From positions 1 to 64,000 of the forward strand of contig JAPOZO010000011.1 of the NCBI GenBank assembly GCA_026706025.1: 64,000 nt of DNA, given 5' to 3'. Both the position numbers and the translations under genes were made by a program. This DNA is from Candidatus Poribacteria bacterium (lineage in GTDB: Bacteria; Poribacteria; WGA-4E; WGA-3G). The first letter of the stretch is position 1. Every line of letters starts with the position of its first letter. This document shows positions 1-9,598 of this stretch, piece by piece. Below the pieces are notes generated by a model, which was given only the letters and a program-made list of their open reading frames with translations, made no database searches and was not told where the DNA came from.

Positions 1-1434
1 CAGCGACATTTGGGACAACAGACCGGACGACAAGATCCGGGGCGACCGTTTTTGGATGCCGTTAGGGATGAGGCAAACACGATGCGCGGCGGTCCGAGTT
101 CCACACAATCGCGTCCACCGCGGCACGCCGAACGCAAAGAGGTATTCCAGGTCTATGAATGTCACTATCAAGATGACGCTTTAGTGAAATCGACAGGTGT
201 CGATGAGACGCAACCGGCGATGTTGCGGTATCCGTCCGGACGCATCTTGATTGAGTGTAACGGACACCTCCTACACGACGGACCGAACCCGGCAGGCTTC
301 TGCATGTTCGTGCCGTTTACCGTCGATCCGTCCGTTGATTCTGTCTACGGTCCCTCGATTATTAACCAACTCGCGGGTATGCAGATGGCACTGAATAAAT
401 GTATCTCGCAGGCGATAGAACACACGGAACGTTGCTCGAACCCAGTCTTAAAAATCTCGTCGCTCTCAAAGAGTCTTAATCAGGATTCCGATATAGGCGC
501 GCCTGGAAGCCGTATCGTGACGATGGAGAACGAAGGTGGTGCGGGCTGGATGGAACCCCCGGCGTTAGGCATAGAAGTCAAAGAGATTATGATGCTGATG
601 ATCGAGTTAATGGAAAATGTTTCGGGTGTGCATGAAGTCTCGCAGGGTGAAACGACACCGGCGCGCTCCGGGATCGCGATTGAAAGACTACAGGCAGCGG
701 CGGCGACGCGTTCCAATCTGCGGTCAATCAACTTCGATCAGGGGCTGAAAACCTATGCGCGGAATGTCTGTTCGTTGTTCTTGGATTTCGTCAACGAGGA
801 TCGGCAGTACCGCTTCCTCGATGAAGATTCGATGATGGAACAGCACGGCACTTTCAATGCCAAAGCGTTAGTCAACCCGACGCGCCGCGGTAAGATCGAA
901 ATGCTCCAGCAGGAGATGATGCAGGTCAGAGAAGATTATAGGAACATCGCCTTGTATCGGTCGCCAGAAGAAGCCGAGATGCTACAGGAACACTATATCT
1001 ATCAGCTCGAAGAACTTCAACGTGAGATCCATATCACACGGGCGTTACCTGCCCATGACTTAGTGAGCTTCGATGTACGTATCCAGACTGGGACGCGATC
1101 TATGACGCAAGCGGCGCGTGAGTCGCGTGCATTCATGTTATTTGAACTCGATATTATCACCGAAGCCTCGTTATTGAAGATGTTGCGCGTGCCGAATGCA
1201 CATAAGATGCTACAGCTGAAGGCAGAAGAACGGAAAGCGATGGCACAGGCACAGCAGCAAGGGGCGCAACAACAACTCGCACTTGAAATCCAAAAGGATG
1301 AATCCGAACACGATAACGACCTTGAGCTCCAGGAGCTGAAGGGTCAATTCGAGATAATTGTCGCAAAAATCCAAGCAAAAGCTGCGGAAGTGCGTGCAAG
1401 CAAAAGTGATGCTAAGCGCAAGAAGGCGGCTTAA
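1..1434 (+). CDS. portal protein, C-terminal part (5' truncated)
   Basis: The reading frame is open from the first base, so the gene begins upstream of the window; 477 residues are visible. The portal is the dodecameric ring at the unique capsid vertex through which DNA is packaged and ejected. Portal-like features are the stretch around residues 215-260 (SGVHEVSQGETTPARSG, then a long helix), the helical stem and wing in the middle, and a Q/E/K-rich coiled C-terminus ending KSDAKRKKAA. It is followed within 20 nt by an acidic scaffold-like gene and then a coat-like gene, which is the podovirus/P22 head order. The large terminase expected before it is outside the window. Family assignment is from layout and general composition; no single diagnostic motif exists. 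Confidence 0.78.
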   Translation, partial: QRHLGQQTGRQDPGRPFLDAVRDEANTMRGGPSSTQSRPPRHAERKEVFQVYECHYQDDALVKSTGVDETQPAMLRYPSGRILIECNGHLLHDGPNPAGFCMFVPFTVDPSVDSVYGPSIINQLAGMQMALNKCISQAIEHTERCSNPVLKISSLSKSLNQDSDIGAPGSRIVTMENEGGAGWMEPPALGIEVKEIMMLMIELMENVSGVHEVSQGETTPARSGIAIERLQAAAATRSNLRSINFDQGLKTYARNVCSLFLDFVNEDRQYRFLDEDSMMEQHGTFNAKALVNPTRRGKIEMLQQEMMQVREDYRNIALYRSPEEAEMLQEHYIYQLEELQREIHITRALPAHDLVSFDVRIQTGTRSMTQAARESRAFMLFELDIITEASLLKMLRVPNAHKMLQLKAEERKAMAQAQQQGAQQQLALEIQKDESEHDNDLELQELKGQFEIIVAKIQAKAAEVRASKSDAKRKKAA

Positions 1435-1452
1435 CTTAAAGGAGATACTCTC

Positions 1453-2325
1453 ATGGCAGGACCCAATGGCGGTGTTTGGGGCAATGAAGTGACGGTCCCA
1501 GAAGGCCAAAAACTGACAGAAAATACAGCGTCTTACGTGAAACCGGCTGGCGAAGCTGAGAACGCTAAAGGTGCTGAGAACACCGGTGGCGATGACACGA
1601 AAGAAACACCGTCAACCGAACCGGTTGTCAAAATGCCCGACGGCACAGAAGTCCCTATTGCCGATTACGATCCGTACGTCCAGCAGCGTCAGGAACTTCA
1701 GCAGCGCGAATCGCGCGTCGATGGGATGATGTCGGTTATGAATGGTAACAACGGTGAAGGAACAGGTGAATCCACGAATACTGAACAACAGTCGGAGGAC
1801 GTACACCCGCTCCTTGCGGATAACCCGTTGCTTGAGAAGATTGAGATCAATGACGAATTCATGAGCGACGAAGATAAAGCGAACATTGAACGGCATAACA
1901 AGCTCGTCGATTACGCGAAAAGTCAGAACCAAACCATCGTCGATATGGAGAGCAACTTCAATAAACAGCTCGGGGTCTTACGCGACGAAGTGGGCGGTCG
2001 CTTTGTGCGTGAAGATATCGCGCAAGCGACGGCGTTGACAGGCGTAACAGAGCAAGAACTCGTCGCGGCGGGTCGCGCAACAGGTGTCACCGATATTAAA
2101 ACACTCGCGACAATCGTTGTTGGTGAAAAAGCGATACAGGCACAAAGCGAAGAAGCTGCCGCTGCTGCGGAAGCACAGCGTGAACAAGAGGCAGCGAATA
2201 TCACTTCCACCTCTCAAGGAAACGGTAGCGGGAATAATGGCACCCAACAAAAAGAAGGGCGCGGTGTAGAGAACTGGCGCGACAAGGAATCTGTAGGGGC
2301 TGCCTATAAATTTGGAGCTGTTTAA
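1453..2325 (+). CDS. capsid scaffolding-like protein
   Basis: This 290-residue protein is very acidic and low in complexity. It is Asn/Gly/Glu/Thr-rich at both ends, with a helical charged core (about residues 120-240, including AAAAAEAQREQEAAN). Its size, acidity, lack of a folded-domain signature and position between portal and coat genes match phage scaffolding proteins, which assemble inside the procapsid and leave before DNA packaging. The SD AAAGGAG lies 9 nt before ATG. The C-terminus (GVENWRDKESVGAAYKF) is less charged and may be the coat-binding end, which is inference. An alternative is an internal head protein. Confidence 0.7.
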   Translation: MAGPNGGVWGNEVTVPEGQKLTENTASYVKPAGEAENAKGAENTGGDDTKETPSTEPVVKMPDGTEVPIADYDPYVQQRQELQQRESRVDGMMSVMNGNNGEGTGESTNTEQQSEDVHPLLADNPLLEKIEINDEFMSDEDKANIERHNKLVDYAKSQNQTIVDMESNFNKQLGVLRDEVGGRFVREDIAQATALTGVTEQELVAAGRATGVTDIKTLATIVVGEKAIQAQSEEAAAAAEAQREQEAANITSTSQGNGSGNNGTQQKEGRGVENWRDKESVGAAYKFGAV

Positions 2326-2373
2326 ACAAAATAGAAAACAGGCGGAAAACAGGCGGAAAAGGTATGATAAAGA

Positions 2374-3345
2374 ATGTCTTTGAATCTTGGAGAACTGCGT
2401 GGGTTCACAAAGGACTGGGGCCCGAAAATGGTCTCGGATACCTTTTTCAACCAGCACGTTCTACTAAAATCGATGGAATCTGTCCGTCAGACGTATCCTG
2501 GCGGTGATTTTATACGCCTCCCCTTAAACGTCAGAGGCGATAGAAACGATCAGACCGGGCGCGCACTCGGCTATACAGAATCTTTTGACTTCCCGAAGCT
2601 CGAAGTCGGTGATGTTGCGAGATTTGAGCCGAAGATGGAGGTCCAAGTCGTCGTCATTTGGGACTACGAGGTTGCGAAGAACGGTGCCTCGGATGTCCAG
2701 TATGCAGATCTCGTGCAAAACCGTATCTCCTGGTACATGAAACTCATGGCGGATCGGAAAAGCCGGTATCTCTACGGTCGCGGTGGCAACACCACACGTC
2801 CTAACGGTTTGATTGATGTGTTCGATAACACAGCGAAATTCGGTCAGATTGACCGCACCAAAGCACCGACCTACCGTTCGTTCCATAAGACCGCATCTTC
2901 TCCGCGTGGCATAAGCCGTGCGTTGCTTACTGAGTCGCTGATCGATGTCTGGGATGGCGCGAAGAAACCGGACATCGGGATCACGACACCAGGCATCTGG
3001 GCGAAGATTCATTCGATCCTGATGCGCGATGAGCGGTATCCGAACACCGCGCTGGCGGCTGCCGGGTTCACGAACATCACATTCATGGGCGTACCCATTG
3101 TCTTTGATAAAGAGCGTCCTGTGAAATCCGCCACTCAGCATTCGTTGGATTGGTTGAACTTCGACCATCTCAGGGATTATGCGTGTGAAGGCTTCAATAT
3201 GCGTAGACACCCCTGGGCGCGGATGCCTCAAAACACTGGACAATATGAAGTGATTGTCAACTTCGGCAACTTCTGCAGCGATAACTTGCGCTACGAGTGC
3301 CGACTCGACGATCTCGATCCAAGTGTACTCACTGCGGCTGCGTAA
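2374..3345 (+). CDS. major capsid protein
   Basis: This is a 323-residue mixed alpha/beta protein with the composition of an HK97-fold coat. It has an N-terminal helical arm (MSLNLGELRGFTKDWGPKM), an E-loop-like region around residues 45-85 rich in charged and Gly residues, and a C-terminal block with FMGVPIVFDKE and YEVIVNFGNFCSDNLR, as in P-domain/A-domain segments. The start is the ATG after GGTATGATAAAGA; upstream spacing to the scaffold gene is 48 nt. It follows portal and scaffold genes and precedes a putative decoration gene. No protease gene is visible, so maturation may rely on scaffold exit alone, as in P22; that is inference. Confidence 0.8.
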   Translation: MSLNLGELRGFTKDWGPKMVSDTFFNQHVLLKSMESVRQTYPGGDFIRLPLNVRGDRNDQTGRALGYTESFDFPKLEVGDVARFEPKMEVQVVVIWDYEVAKNGASDVQYADLVQNRISWYMKLMADRKSRYLYGRGGNTTRPNGLIDVFDNTAKFGQIDRTKAPTYRSFHKTASSPRGISRALLTESLIDVWDGAKKPDIGITTPGIWAKIHSILMRDERYPNTALAAAGFTNITFMGVPIVFDKERPVKSATQHSLDWLNFDHLRDYACEGFNMRRHPWARMPQNTGQYEVIVNFGNFCSDNLRYECRLDDLDPSVLTAAA

Positions 3346-3377
3346 TAGTTTTCGGTTGTCAGTACGCTACGCTTTCG

Positions 3378-3414
3378 GTTGTCAGTTAAAGAGGTTCCTC
3401 TTTTAACTGACAAC
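3378..3414. repeat. 17-bp inverted repeat with adjoining CTGATAACTG repeats
   Basis: The left arm GTTGTCAGTTAAAGAGG pairs with a right arm that differs by one extra T, leaving almost no loop. Flanking sequence repeats the unit further: TTCGGTTGTCAG occurs upstream, and CAACTGATAA and CTGATAACTG follow, giving four to five tandem variants of AACTGAYAAC. It fills the 110-nt gap between coat and decoration-like genes, just before their SD, and could tune coat expression as an mRNA hairpin or partial terminator. There is no T-run, so a classic intrinsic terminator is not supported. Confidence 0.75.
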
Positions 3415-3455
3415 TGATAACTGATAACTGACAACTACTAAAAAAGGAGAAAGAA

Positions 3456-4322
3456 ATGCCAGTTTTTGGTGTACCAACGATATTTGAGGGTCCCTATAAG
3501 GACGTACACGATGATCCGATCGTCGCACTCGGCGGCTGTTTTATGAGCAACGTTGATGATGTTTTGATGACCTTCGTCCGGTTTTCAGAAGATGTTGAAG
3601 AAGGTGATGCGATTCGCACGAAATATGACCACCTTGCACCAGCGGATAATGCTGCCAATTCCTTTCGCGATGCCAACGACGAAATTGTGCCTGCGGGTTC
3701 AACGTACGTCGATGTAATGGACGCGAATTTTCTTACAGCACTTGCGGGTATCCCGGACGAACCGACGCTACGGGATTACGCAAAGATCGCTATCAGAAGT
3801 GGTGATGGTGCGGGTCAACGCGGTTATATTACACACTATACCAATACGCGTCTGAATGTTCGGTGGTATGATACCGATGATGGGACATTAAAAACGGCTA
3901 TTGGTAATGATGGCAACAGTGGTATCACTTCAACCAGTCTATTTTCGATCTATGCGCCCTGGTACGTTGAGCGCGCGTTCTCGGATGCTGCGAATGCTAC
4001 TGAAGGGACGGTCAACGGGATTGTGCTGGCACGCTCAGCGAAGGCAAATCAGTACGGTTTCGTGGGTGTTGAAGGCGATTTTCCTGTAAAGGTAAACGTT
4101 GCAGTAGATGCAGGTGACATCTTGATCCCTGCGTTGACAGCGAGCCAGGGCGAAGGTGAAACGCCAGCTGCTGCGGATGTGATAGACGCATATGCCACCG
4201 TGCAGCATGCAGGTGTCGCAAATACGCTTGTTGAGGCGACGGTTTACTGTCGGAAAATCTCGATTGTTCGGGAAATTGCGGAGAGTTTGGTCCGCGGCTT
4301 CGATCGGCCTGAGGCTGTCTAA
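3456..4322 (+). CDS. putative capsid decoration / head-associated protein
   Basis: The protein has 288 residues and is Gly/Ala/Asp-rich with many short beta segments (for example GFVGVEGDFPVKVNVAVDAG) and no membrane segment. A strong SD (AAAAAGGAGA) precedes ATG by 5 nt. The stop overlaps the next start as TAATG, indicating translational coupling with the adaptor gene. Genes in this position, directly after the coat, often encode decoration or head-fibre proteins. I do not recognise a family, so the call rests on context and the beta-rich composition. Confidence 0.5.
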   Translation: MPVFGVPTIFEGPYKDVHDDPIVALGGCFMSNVDDVLMTFVRFSEDVEEGDAIRTKYDHLAPADNAANSFRDANDEIVPAGSTYVDVMDANFLTALAGIPDEPTLRDYAKIAIRSGDGAGQRGYITHYTNTRLNVRWYDTDDGTLKTAIGNDGNSGITSTSLFSIYAPWYVERAFSDAANATEGTVNGIVLARSAKANQYGFVGVEGDFPVKVNVAVDAGDILIPALTASQGEGETPAAADVIDAYATVQHAGVANTLVEATVYCRKISIVREIAESLVRGFDRPEAV

Positions 4323-5530
4323 TGGCGACACGTGGTGAAATTCGGCAGGGTGTGCGTTATCACTTGGGCGAACGTACACCGGGCACTTGGCAAGATGATG
4401 AGATCAACTACTTCATCCAAGAGTCCGGCAACGAACACGCCAAACGCGCGTATTCTGTGAAAACGATTATCTATACATCGACTTTACAGAACGTGCGGGA
4501 TTACGCCTTCCCACCGAATTTCGGCGACCTGTTGTCTGTTCGGTATCGCGATGAGACTATCTCCGATGAATGGGGTCTCATCTATGTGGATAAAGATGTG
4601 CTTCGGGACTGGTCGTATACTGGCACCGAGAACGGTGATCCGTACTACTACTATCGCGAACAAGATTCTTTTGGGTTGTTCCCCGTCCCAAATAAGCTCT
4701 TGGTGGTTGAATATAAGTTTGAAAACGATTGCCCAGGGTTTACAGAGATTTTCGATCGTGAATCTATGACAGGTTTTTCTCAGGATTTAACGCTTGAAGT
4801 TGTCGCGGATACGACAGAACCGACAGAAATGGAAGTCCGGGACACAGACTTAGACCCACGCTGTGTCTGGGGTGGGGTCGTCTCTTTATACCTTCGGCGG
4901 AGCGGTACGTATTTTCCCGGTAAGCTGTGGCTCTCGTTTACGAATTTGACGGGTGAACATCAGTTTGTGCATACAAGTGGCGAGTTATCTGCAGATTCAA
5001 TCAACTCTCGACCGGAATGGGTGCATTTTGACTTCACACAGAACCCGATCGAAATCAACTCCACAGAGCAGACCTATCGGATGCGACTGCATGTCGATAA
5101 CGATTACCAAGCCGCCGAGCCGCGCAGTTATGGTGGGAGCGGTATCTTGGTCGGGACACAAGTCGTTGAAGGGACACCGCAAGCCTTTTTTCAGATCCAC
5201 CGACTCCGTCACGATCTCGAAGTCGAGTATTATCGCAACACCTGTGATGTTATGACGGATGATGAAGATGTCATAAACATCCCGGATCGCTACACAGAAA
5301 CGATTGTGCACATGACGCTCGAAAAGTGTTACCTCAAAGACGGCTATGACCCACGGCTTGCGGCGTATTGGCAAGCGAAAGCGGAGATGGAGATCAAAGA
5401 GGCGAAAGCACAAGCAGTGATTCCGACACTTGGCAAACGACGTGAGCTCCGACGGTCTGCACCGCGACTCACGAACCTGACATACAATAACAGAACGGGC
5501 TTGTTCAGACTCAGACTTGGAAGACCGTAA
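4322..5530 (+). CDS. head-tail adaptor-like protein with inserted beta domain
   Basis: The N-terminal about 70 residues (MATRGEIRQGVRYHLGERT then DDEINYFIQESGNEHAKRA) have the short-helix pattern of podovirus/siphovirus head-tail adaptors that dock under the portal. The middle, about residues 150-310, is an aromatic-rich beta region (SGTYFPGKLWLSF, PEWVHFDFTQNPIEI) resembling a jelly-roll or lectin-like insertion. The C-terminal helix ending in KRRELRRSAPR could enter the portal channel. The start overlaps the upstream stop (TAATG), and the following gene begins one base after its stop. Its place between coat and hub genes fits the gp4/adaptor role of P22-like phages. Confidence 0.58.
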   Translation: MATRGEIRQGVRYHLGERTPGTWQDDEINYFIQESGNEHAKRAYSVKTIIYTSTLQNVRDYAFPPNFGDLLSVRYRDETISDEWGLIYVDKDVLRDWSYTGTENGDPYYYYREQDSFGLFPVPNKLLVVEYKFENDCPGFTEIFDRESMTGFSQDLTLEVVADTTEPTEMEVRDTDLDPRCVWGGVVSLYLRRSGTYFPGKLWLSFTNLTGEHQFVHTSGELSADSINSRPEWVHFDFTQNPIEINSTEQTYRMRLHVDNDYQAAEPRSYGGSGILVGTQVVEGTPQAFFQIHRLRHDLEVEYYRNTCDVMTDDEDVINIPDRYTETIVHMTLEKCYLKDGYDPRLAAYWQAKAEMEIKEAKAQAVIPTLGKRRELRRSAPRLTNLTYNNRTGLFRLRLGRP

Positions 5531-5531
5531 G

Positions 5532-7538
5532 ATGAATATCAATTTTGCCGGTGGCTTAGTTACAAACGAAGTCTATAATCCTCGGAGCCGTGGCGTATCA
5601 GGTCAGTATGTCCGCAACTGTCGCGTCAACGGCAACGGCTGGCTCATCCCGCGTAAGGGACGCGTCCGCGCCGAGGCACCGGATGTTTTCTCTTATGAAA
5701 ACGAATACGGTGGCAGCCCACTCGCGAAGATAGCACCTGGGAGTGTTCGATATTCTGAATCGGGTGCTGCGGACGTGCCTGCTTTTTCGCCGGTCAATAT
5801 GGTCTTCCAGGCAGTGAAAGTAGACACCTCGCAAATAGAACAGGCGTTCCCGACACAACAGGGTGATACCGGTGAACCGCCACCGCAGTTATCGCCGAAA
5901 ACAGTCATTGGTGAGAAAAGCGATCCTATTACAGTTGAACCGATACGCGTCGTGCGTGCCGAAGACCAGTTTGGTGAGTATGAAGTCGATCCAGCGAATC
6001 GTGAAAACACCTATCGTGCGCGTGTTCATGACCTGAAAATTATCCATATCAATGACGAGCAGATAGCGATCCGATTTCGGATTATCGGTGATATTAACCT
6101 GAAGGTTGGGATCGTCGATTACGGTTCTAAACAGGTTGTCCGGCATGTCCGGGACACGACTTACCTCGACGGCGGTTCACAAGACGAGGAACCCGACCAG
6201 ACAGGGGATAATACGGGACCGCGGCGGAAACAGGTGATTTGGGACGGCAAAAACGATTTTGGTGAATTCGTCGCACCGGGTGCCTATTCTGTTGCGTTTG
6301 AGGAAGCCGTGCCGCAGAGACGACTTGATGCCGATGGCGACTATTTACCTGTAGAATCCTACGAGTATCGACGGAGTTTTCTGCCCTTCGATATTACGTG
6401 GGAAGTGCTTGAAATCGCAGTCGGGAATGTGCCGGACGCAACACATGTCGATATTTTTCTCACCGAGGATACGGTGTCGGAACGGTATTTCTGGGTTGCG
6501 CGGTTGCCTGTAGACAGCACGGTTCATTATCATTTCCCTGTCTTGGACGTGAACACGGAGGGACCGCTGACCTTTGAGACACCTGATTGGGAATATATCG
6601 CTGCGAACGAGTACCGGGCATACGTCGCTGAACTTGAATCGAATCGGGTCTATCTATCACATTTCAATCCTGGTACAGGGGAACGGCTCTATCAGAATTT
6701 CACAAATTTTATTGATCTTGATCTTCAGGACGGACACATCACGGGGCTTCATTTTCTCAGAGATACGCATCTGATTGTCTATGCGTCGAACCAGATACAG
6801 ATTTTGGCGACCGATCCGATCGCGGAACTGCATTCTGTCATTGATTTCATTACACCGCGGGACGATAAAGGACAGTATATCGGCTGTATTTCGCCTGAAT
6901 CTATTGTCGATATGGGCGGCGTGCATTACTTTCTGGCAACCGATAAGCGGATCTATCGCTATGATGGCTCGAATCTGCGGGAGATGTCGGATAAGGTTCA
7001 CGGGGTGCTCAGTAGACTTCTCCACCTCGAAAACGCTGTTGGGTTCTCACACGACCAACACTATTTGCTTTCGGTCCAATTGGATTCTGACAACGACCCG
7101 GACACGACGCTCGTCTATGATCTGATTCACGGTGTCTGGTGGCAAGACGATTTTGGGGTCTCTGACGCAATGAAAGACCGTCAGGGTAACGCCTATGGTG
7201 TTATCGACGGGCAGACGTTTCAACTGTATACCGGCGACACCGATGACGGTGAACCGATCCGTCGGGTGTGGCGCAGTCATCCGTATTATGGGCGCATCCA
7301 ACAGAAGTGGGAATCTGTACATGTTTCTCCGCAAGCACCGGCTGTAATTGACGTGGAAGTGTTTACAGAGTTCAATCGTGCCGAAGGGAGTCTTGATATT
7401 GAGAGTCTTGCGAACCCTTGGACGCATCGCATGGGCTGCAACCTTCGCGGACGGACCCTCACGATCGAAATTCAAACCGAATCGACCGCGGCGATTGATC
7501 GAATTGCCGTCAATGAACGGGTGAGGAACGCAAGATGA
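5532..7538 (+). CDS. tail hub / DNA-stabilisation (P22 gp10-like) protein
   Basis: This 668-residue protein is rich in blade-like beta repeats (SRVYLSHFNPGTGERLYQNF, HFLRDTHLIVYASNQIQIL, VHYFLATDKRIYRYDG, ALVYDLIHGVWWQDDF-like segments). This is the signature seen in P22 gp10-type hub proteins and their beta-propeller relatives, which plug the portal and carry the tail needle. The N-terminus MNINFAGGLVTNEVYNPRSR resembles those proteins, which start with a short strand and a conserved Asn/Arg segment. The ATG one base after the preceding stop is preferred over a TTG 15 nt upstream. The last codon overlaps the next start (ATGA). P22 gp10 is shorter, and about 200 extra residues near the N-terminus are not explained. 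Confidence 0.65.
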   Translation: MNINFAGGLVTNEVYNPRSRGVSGQYVRNCRVNGNGWLIPRKGRVRAEAPDVFSYENEYGGSPLAKIAPGSVRYSESGAADVPAFSPVNMVFQAVKVDTSQIEQAFPTQQGDTGEPPPQLSPKTVIGEKSDPITVEPIRVVRAEDQFGEYEVDPANRENTYRARVHDLKIIHINDEQIAIRFRIIGDINLKVGIVDYGSKQVVRHVRDTTYLDGGSQDEEPDQTGDNTGPRRKQVIWDGKNDFGEFVAPGAYSVAFEEAVPQRRLDADGDYLPVESYEYRRSFLPFDITWEVLEIAVGNVPDATHVDIFLTEDTVSERYFWVARLPVDSTVHYHFPVLDVNTEGPLTFETPDWEYIAANEYRAYVAELESNRVYLSHFNPGTGERLYQNFTNFIDLDLQDGHITGLHFLRDTHLIVYASNQIQILATDPIAELHSVIDFITPRDDKGQYIGCISPESIVDMGGVHYFLATDKRIYRYDGSNLREMSDKVHGVLSRLLHLENAVGFSHDQHYLLSVQLDSDNDPDTTLVYDLIHGVWWQDDFGVSDAMKDRQGNAYGVIDGQTFQLYTGDTDDGEPIRRVWRSHPYYGRIQQKWESVHVSPQAPAVIDVEVFTEFNRAEGSLDIESLANPWTHRMGCNLRGRTLTIEIQTESTAAIDRIAVNERVRNAR

Positions 7539-7798
7539 AACAGAGACGTGTTCAAGAGTTTGTTGTGCCGCGGGAACGCGTTACACCTGAAGTTGCCCGT
7601 GCTTTTCAGTCTATTTTGCTTTCGCTGCGGGGCTTGGATGCTGCTATTGATGATGCCAAGGATACTGACGAGGTGAGCGCAATTCAAAGGGATGTTCGGA
7701 ATTTAGAGCAAAAAATTCGACGTGTAGAATCGACTCCCGGTAGGCAGGAAGTGGTTGTGCGTAGATCGACGGAGATTACGTATTCCACGACGTATTGA
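7535..7798 (+). CDS. small coiled-coil virion-module protein
   Basis: This is an 87-residue helical protein with a coiled-coil-like centre (DEVSAIQRDVRNLEQKIRRVES) and a short Thr/Tyr-rich tail. It begins within the hub gene's stop codon (ATGA), so translation is probably coupled. No family is recognised. Position between hub and fibre genes would allow a needle or adaptor role, which is inference only. Confidence 0.65.
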   Translation: MKQRRVQEFVVPRERVTPEVARAFQSILLSLRGLDAAIDDAKDTDEVSAIQRDVRNLEQKIRRVESTPGRQEVVVRRSTEITYSTTY

Positions 7799-7815
7799 GA
7801 GAGAAGGAGTAGACG

Positions 7816-8442
7816 ATGACATTGGCAATTGATCAGAATTTCAATCAACTCATGACACGCGAGGGGTTGCCTGTTGGTGAGTTTCGGACATTGGCAAATG
7901 GTGCGACAGAAAAACCTGTCAGCGCGTGGCGACGGTTGATGCCGCATGGCAACGCGGGTGAAACGTACACGGATAGCAAATACCGTTTCAAGACGGGTGC
8001 CTTACGGAATACCATTATAGATGCAACAGGTTGGATACTGGAGATACTCAACCCTGGCTATCATCAGAAAGGTCGGATCGCAGAAGTCGGTACCGATAAT
8101 GTGACGTTAGAGGAAAAACTGCAATTTTATGAAGGGTTGAAGGGGGTGACGACCTCTCTGGAATGGGTAATTTATCCGGTATTGGATTTCCCGATCTCTA
8201 TTCATTACCAACGTGGTACCGGTGCTATCAACGTGGATATTGGTGTCGCTACTGAACGTCTATACACACCTTCGGACACTGTGAAAATCGCGTCAATTGA
8301 GGATGAAACATCTGTCATTATCCCGACGCAACAGGTGGGTCAGATTTTCTATAGAATCGGGGATGGTTCAACATCACGAACCAATGCGGATAACGCCGAT
8401 ATAGATCTAACGTGGGGTGAGCATTACGTCAGAAGGTCATAG
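7816..8442 (+). CDS. hypothetical structural protein
   Basis: The protein has 208 residues with beta-rich composition, no signal peptide and no TM. SD AGAAGGAG precedes ATG. Segments such as SLEWVIYPVLDFPISIHYQRG and ERLYTPSDTVKIASIEDET suggest a beta-sandwich. It lies among tail and fibre genes and ends in TAG, with the next ATG starting two bases later, so it is probably a fibre-associated or adaptor protein. No family recognised. Confidence 0.6.
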   Translation: MTLAIDQNFNQLMTREGLPVGEFRTLANGATEKPVSAWRRLMPHGNAGETYTDSKYRFKTGALRNTIIDATGWILEILNPGYHQKGRIAEVGTDNVTLEEKLQFYEGLKGVTTSLEWVIYPVLDFPISIHYQRGTGAINVDIGVATERLYTPSDTVKIASIEDETSVIIPTQQVGQIFYRIGDGSTSRTNADNADIDLTWGEHYVRRS

Positions 8443-8443
8443 C

Positions 8444-8749
8444 ATGCACAAACGGCTTATATCCCAACTTAAGGATACCCCAAACCGGCTGAAGATTACG
8501 CCGCCGAGCAAGCTTGCAATCATTTATCTCGATGCTGCGTTTGTTGAACAGGGTGCTTATTTTCAGTTGATCCCTATCGGTGAGTGGAACCAATGGCAAC
8601 ATTTTTGGGATATATGGGATCTACACAAGACAGATCTGACGGTTGAAGGCTTATATGTCAGGAAAAAGCAAGGGGTCTGGACGATCCGCTATAAACCGCT
8701 GAGAGGCATTGAGCTCGATGAATCGATTACACGTTTCCAAGGGATATAA
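8444..8749 (+). CDS. hypothetical protein in tail-fibre module
   Basis: The 101-residue protein has an aromatic patch (IGEWNQWQHFWDIWDLH) in the middle and no TM or signal peptide. The ATG is preferred over an in-frame GTG 27 nt upstream because AGAAGG lies at the correct distance before the ATG and the overlap with the previous gene is avoided. It abuts the next gene with no gap (stop then ATG). Function unknown; likely a small virion component given the context. Confidence 0.6.
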   Translation: MHKRLISQLKDTPNRLKITPPSKLAIIYLDAAFVEQGAYFQLIPIGEWNQWQHFWDIWDLHKTDLTVEGLYVRKKQGVWTIRYKPLRGIELDESITRFQGI

Positions 8750-9598
8750 ATGGCGACTTTTCGGTTGGTTGCTATAGGTGATTTGGACACCACACAGGCA
8801 CAATTCGCTTTTCAGGTCTCTGGTGAGAACACGTATCTCCAGTTCGGTCTGTTAGACGTGGATAACAGACGGCATTTTGAATCGGTTATTTCTGGGGGTC
8901 GTGTTGGATTCTTCGAGGCTGGTAGTGATCTGTCTGATAGCGAGGCTCCGAATGCTCGGATTGTTGCGGATTATGACGTCACCAATGGCGTGGAAATTGA
9001 CGAGATACCGCCTACGTTGTCAGTGGGTTCAGATTATCAGATTAAATGGTCACAGGCGCGACCGGGGGCACCGGCTGATGGTGACGGTGAAACGCTATTA
9101 GACGTGACACTGATCCGCAAGGTCGAGATACAAGGACTTGAGGAGCATACGCTCAGTTTTGAGTATAACATCGGACCCAACGGACGACCAGGTAGGTATT
9201 GGGGTGCGAAGTGGTTCGGTTCTATCGCCGACCTCGAATCCGGGACACCGGAGTTAGAAGAAGCACAGACCCCAGAGAACGTCTCTATCACGCCACCGGA
9301 GTTAGCGGAAACTGAAGGCTTACATTTTTTTCATTTGGCGTTTACACCGCAGTTTGAAGGCGATCATTATGTCGCATTTGTGTTAGACCCGCAGGACGAA
9401 ACGGAACCCGAGGCACCTGTTCGCCCGACGGACGGCTTAATTATTGAAGATGTTGATGGCTATGCGGTGAGAGACGTGGACGGATTTTATCTTGTCCAGG
9501 TGATAGAGGAATCGTGGGCATTTCTTCAAGACGTAGATGGTTACGAGTTGGTAGATGTAGATGGTAATAGACTTGTGGAAGTTACGGAATTGACATAA
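8750..9598 (+). CDS. tail-fibre-associated protein with DVDG repeats
   Basis: The protein has 282 residues. The N-terminal two thirds are beta-rich (FQVSGENTYLQFGLLDVDN), and the last 60 residues carry five Asp-Val-Asp-Gly type units (IIEDVDGYAV, VRDVDGFYLV, LQDVDGYELV, VDVDGNRLV). Such acidic DxDG units can bind calcium or form short beta-hairpin stacks; calcium binding is inference. It directly joins the next fibre gene, which also starts with its ATG immediately after this stop. Confidence 0.62.
   Translation: MATFRLVAIGDLDTTQAQFAFQVSGENTYLQFGLLDVDNRRHFESVISGGRVGFFEAGSDLSDSEAPNARIVADYDVTNGVEIDEIPPTLSVGSDYQIKWSQARPGAPADGDGETLLDVTLIRKVEIQGLEEHTLSFEYNIGPNGRPGRYWGAKWFGSIADLESGTPELEEAQTPENVSITPPELAETEGLHFFHLAFTPQFEGDHYVAFVLDPQDETEPEAPVRPTDGLIIEDVDGYAVRDVDGFYLVQVIEESWAFLQDVDGYELVDVDGNRLVEVTELT

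Noticed and set aside
2524-3243. A 239-codon antisense frame in the coat gene
   Set aside because: Composition is typical of a shadow frame, and the sense strand has an obvious coat gene with SD.
3378-3430. CRISPR array from AACTGAYAAC repeats
   Set aside because: Units are only about 10 nt, adjacent, and have no spacers of constant length.
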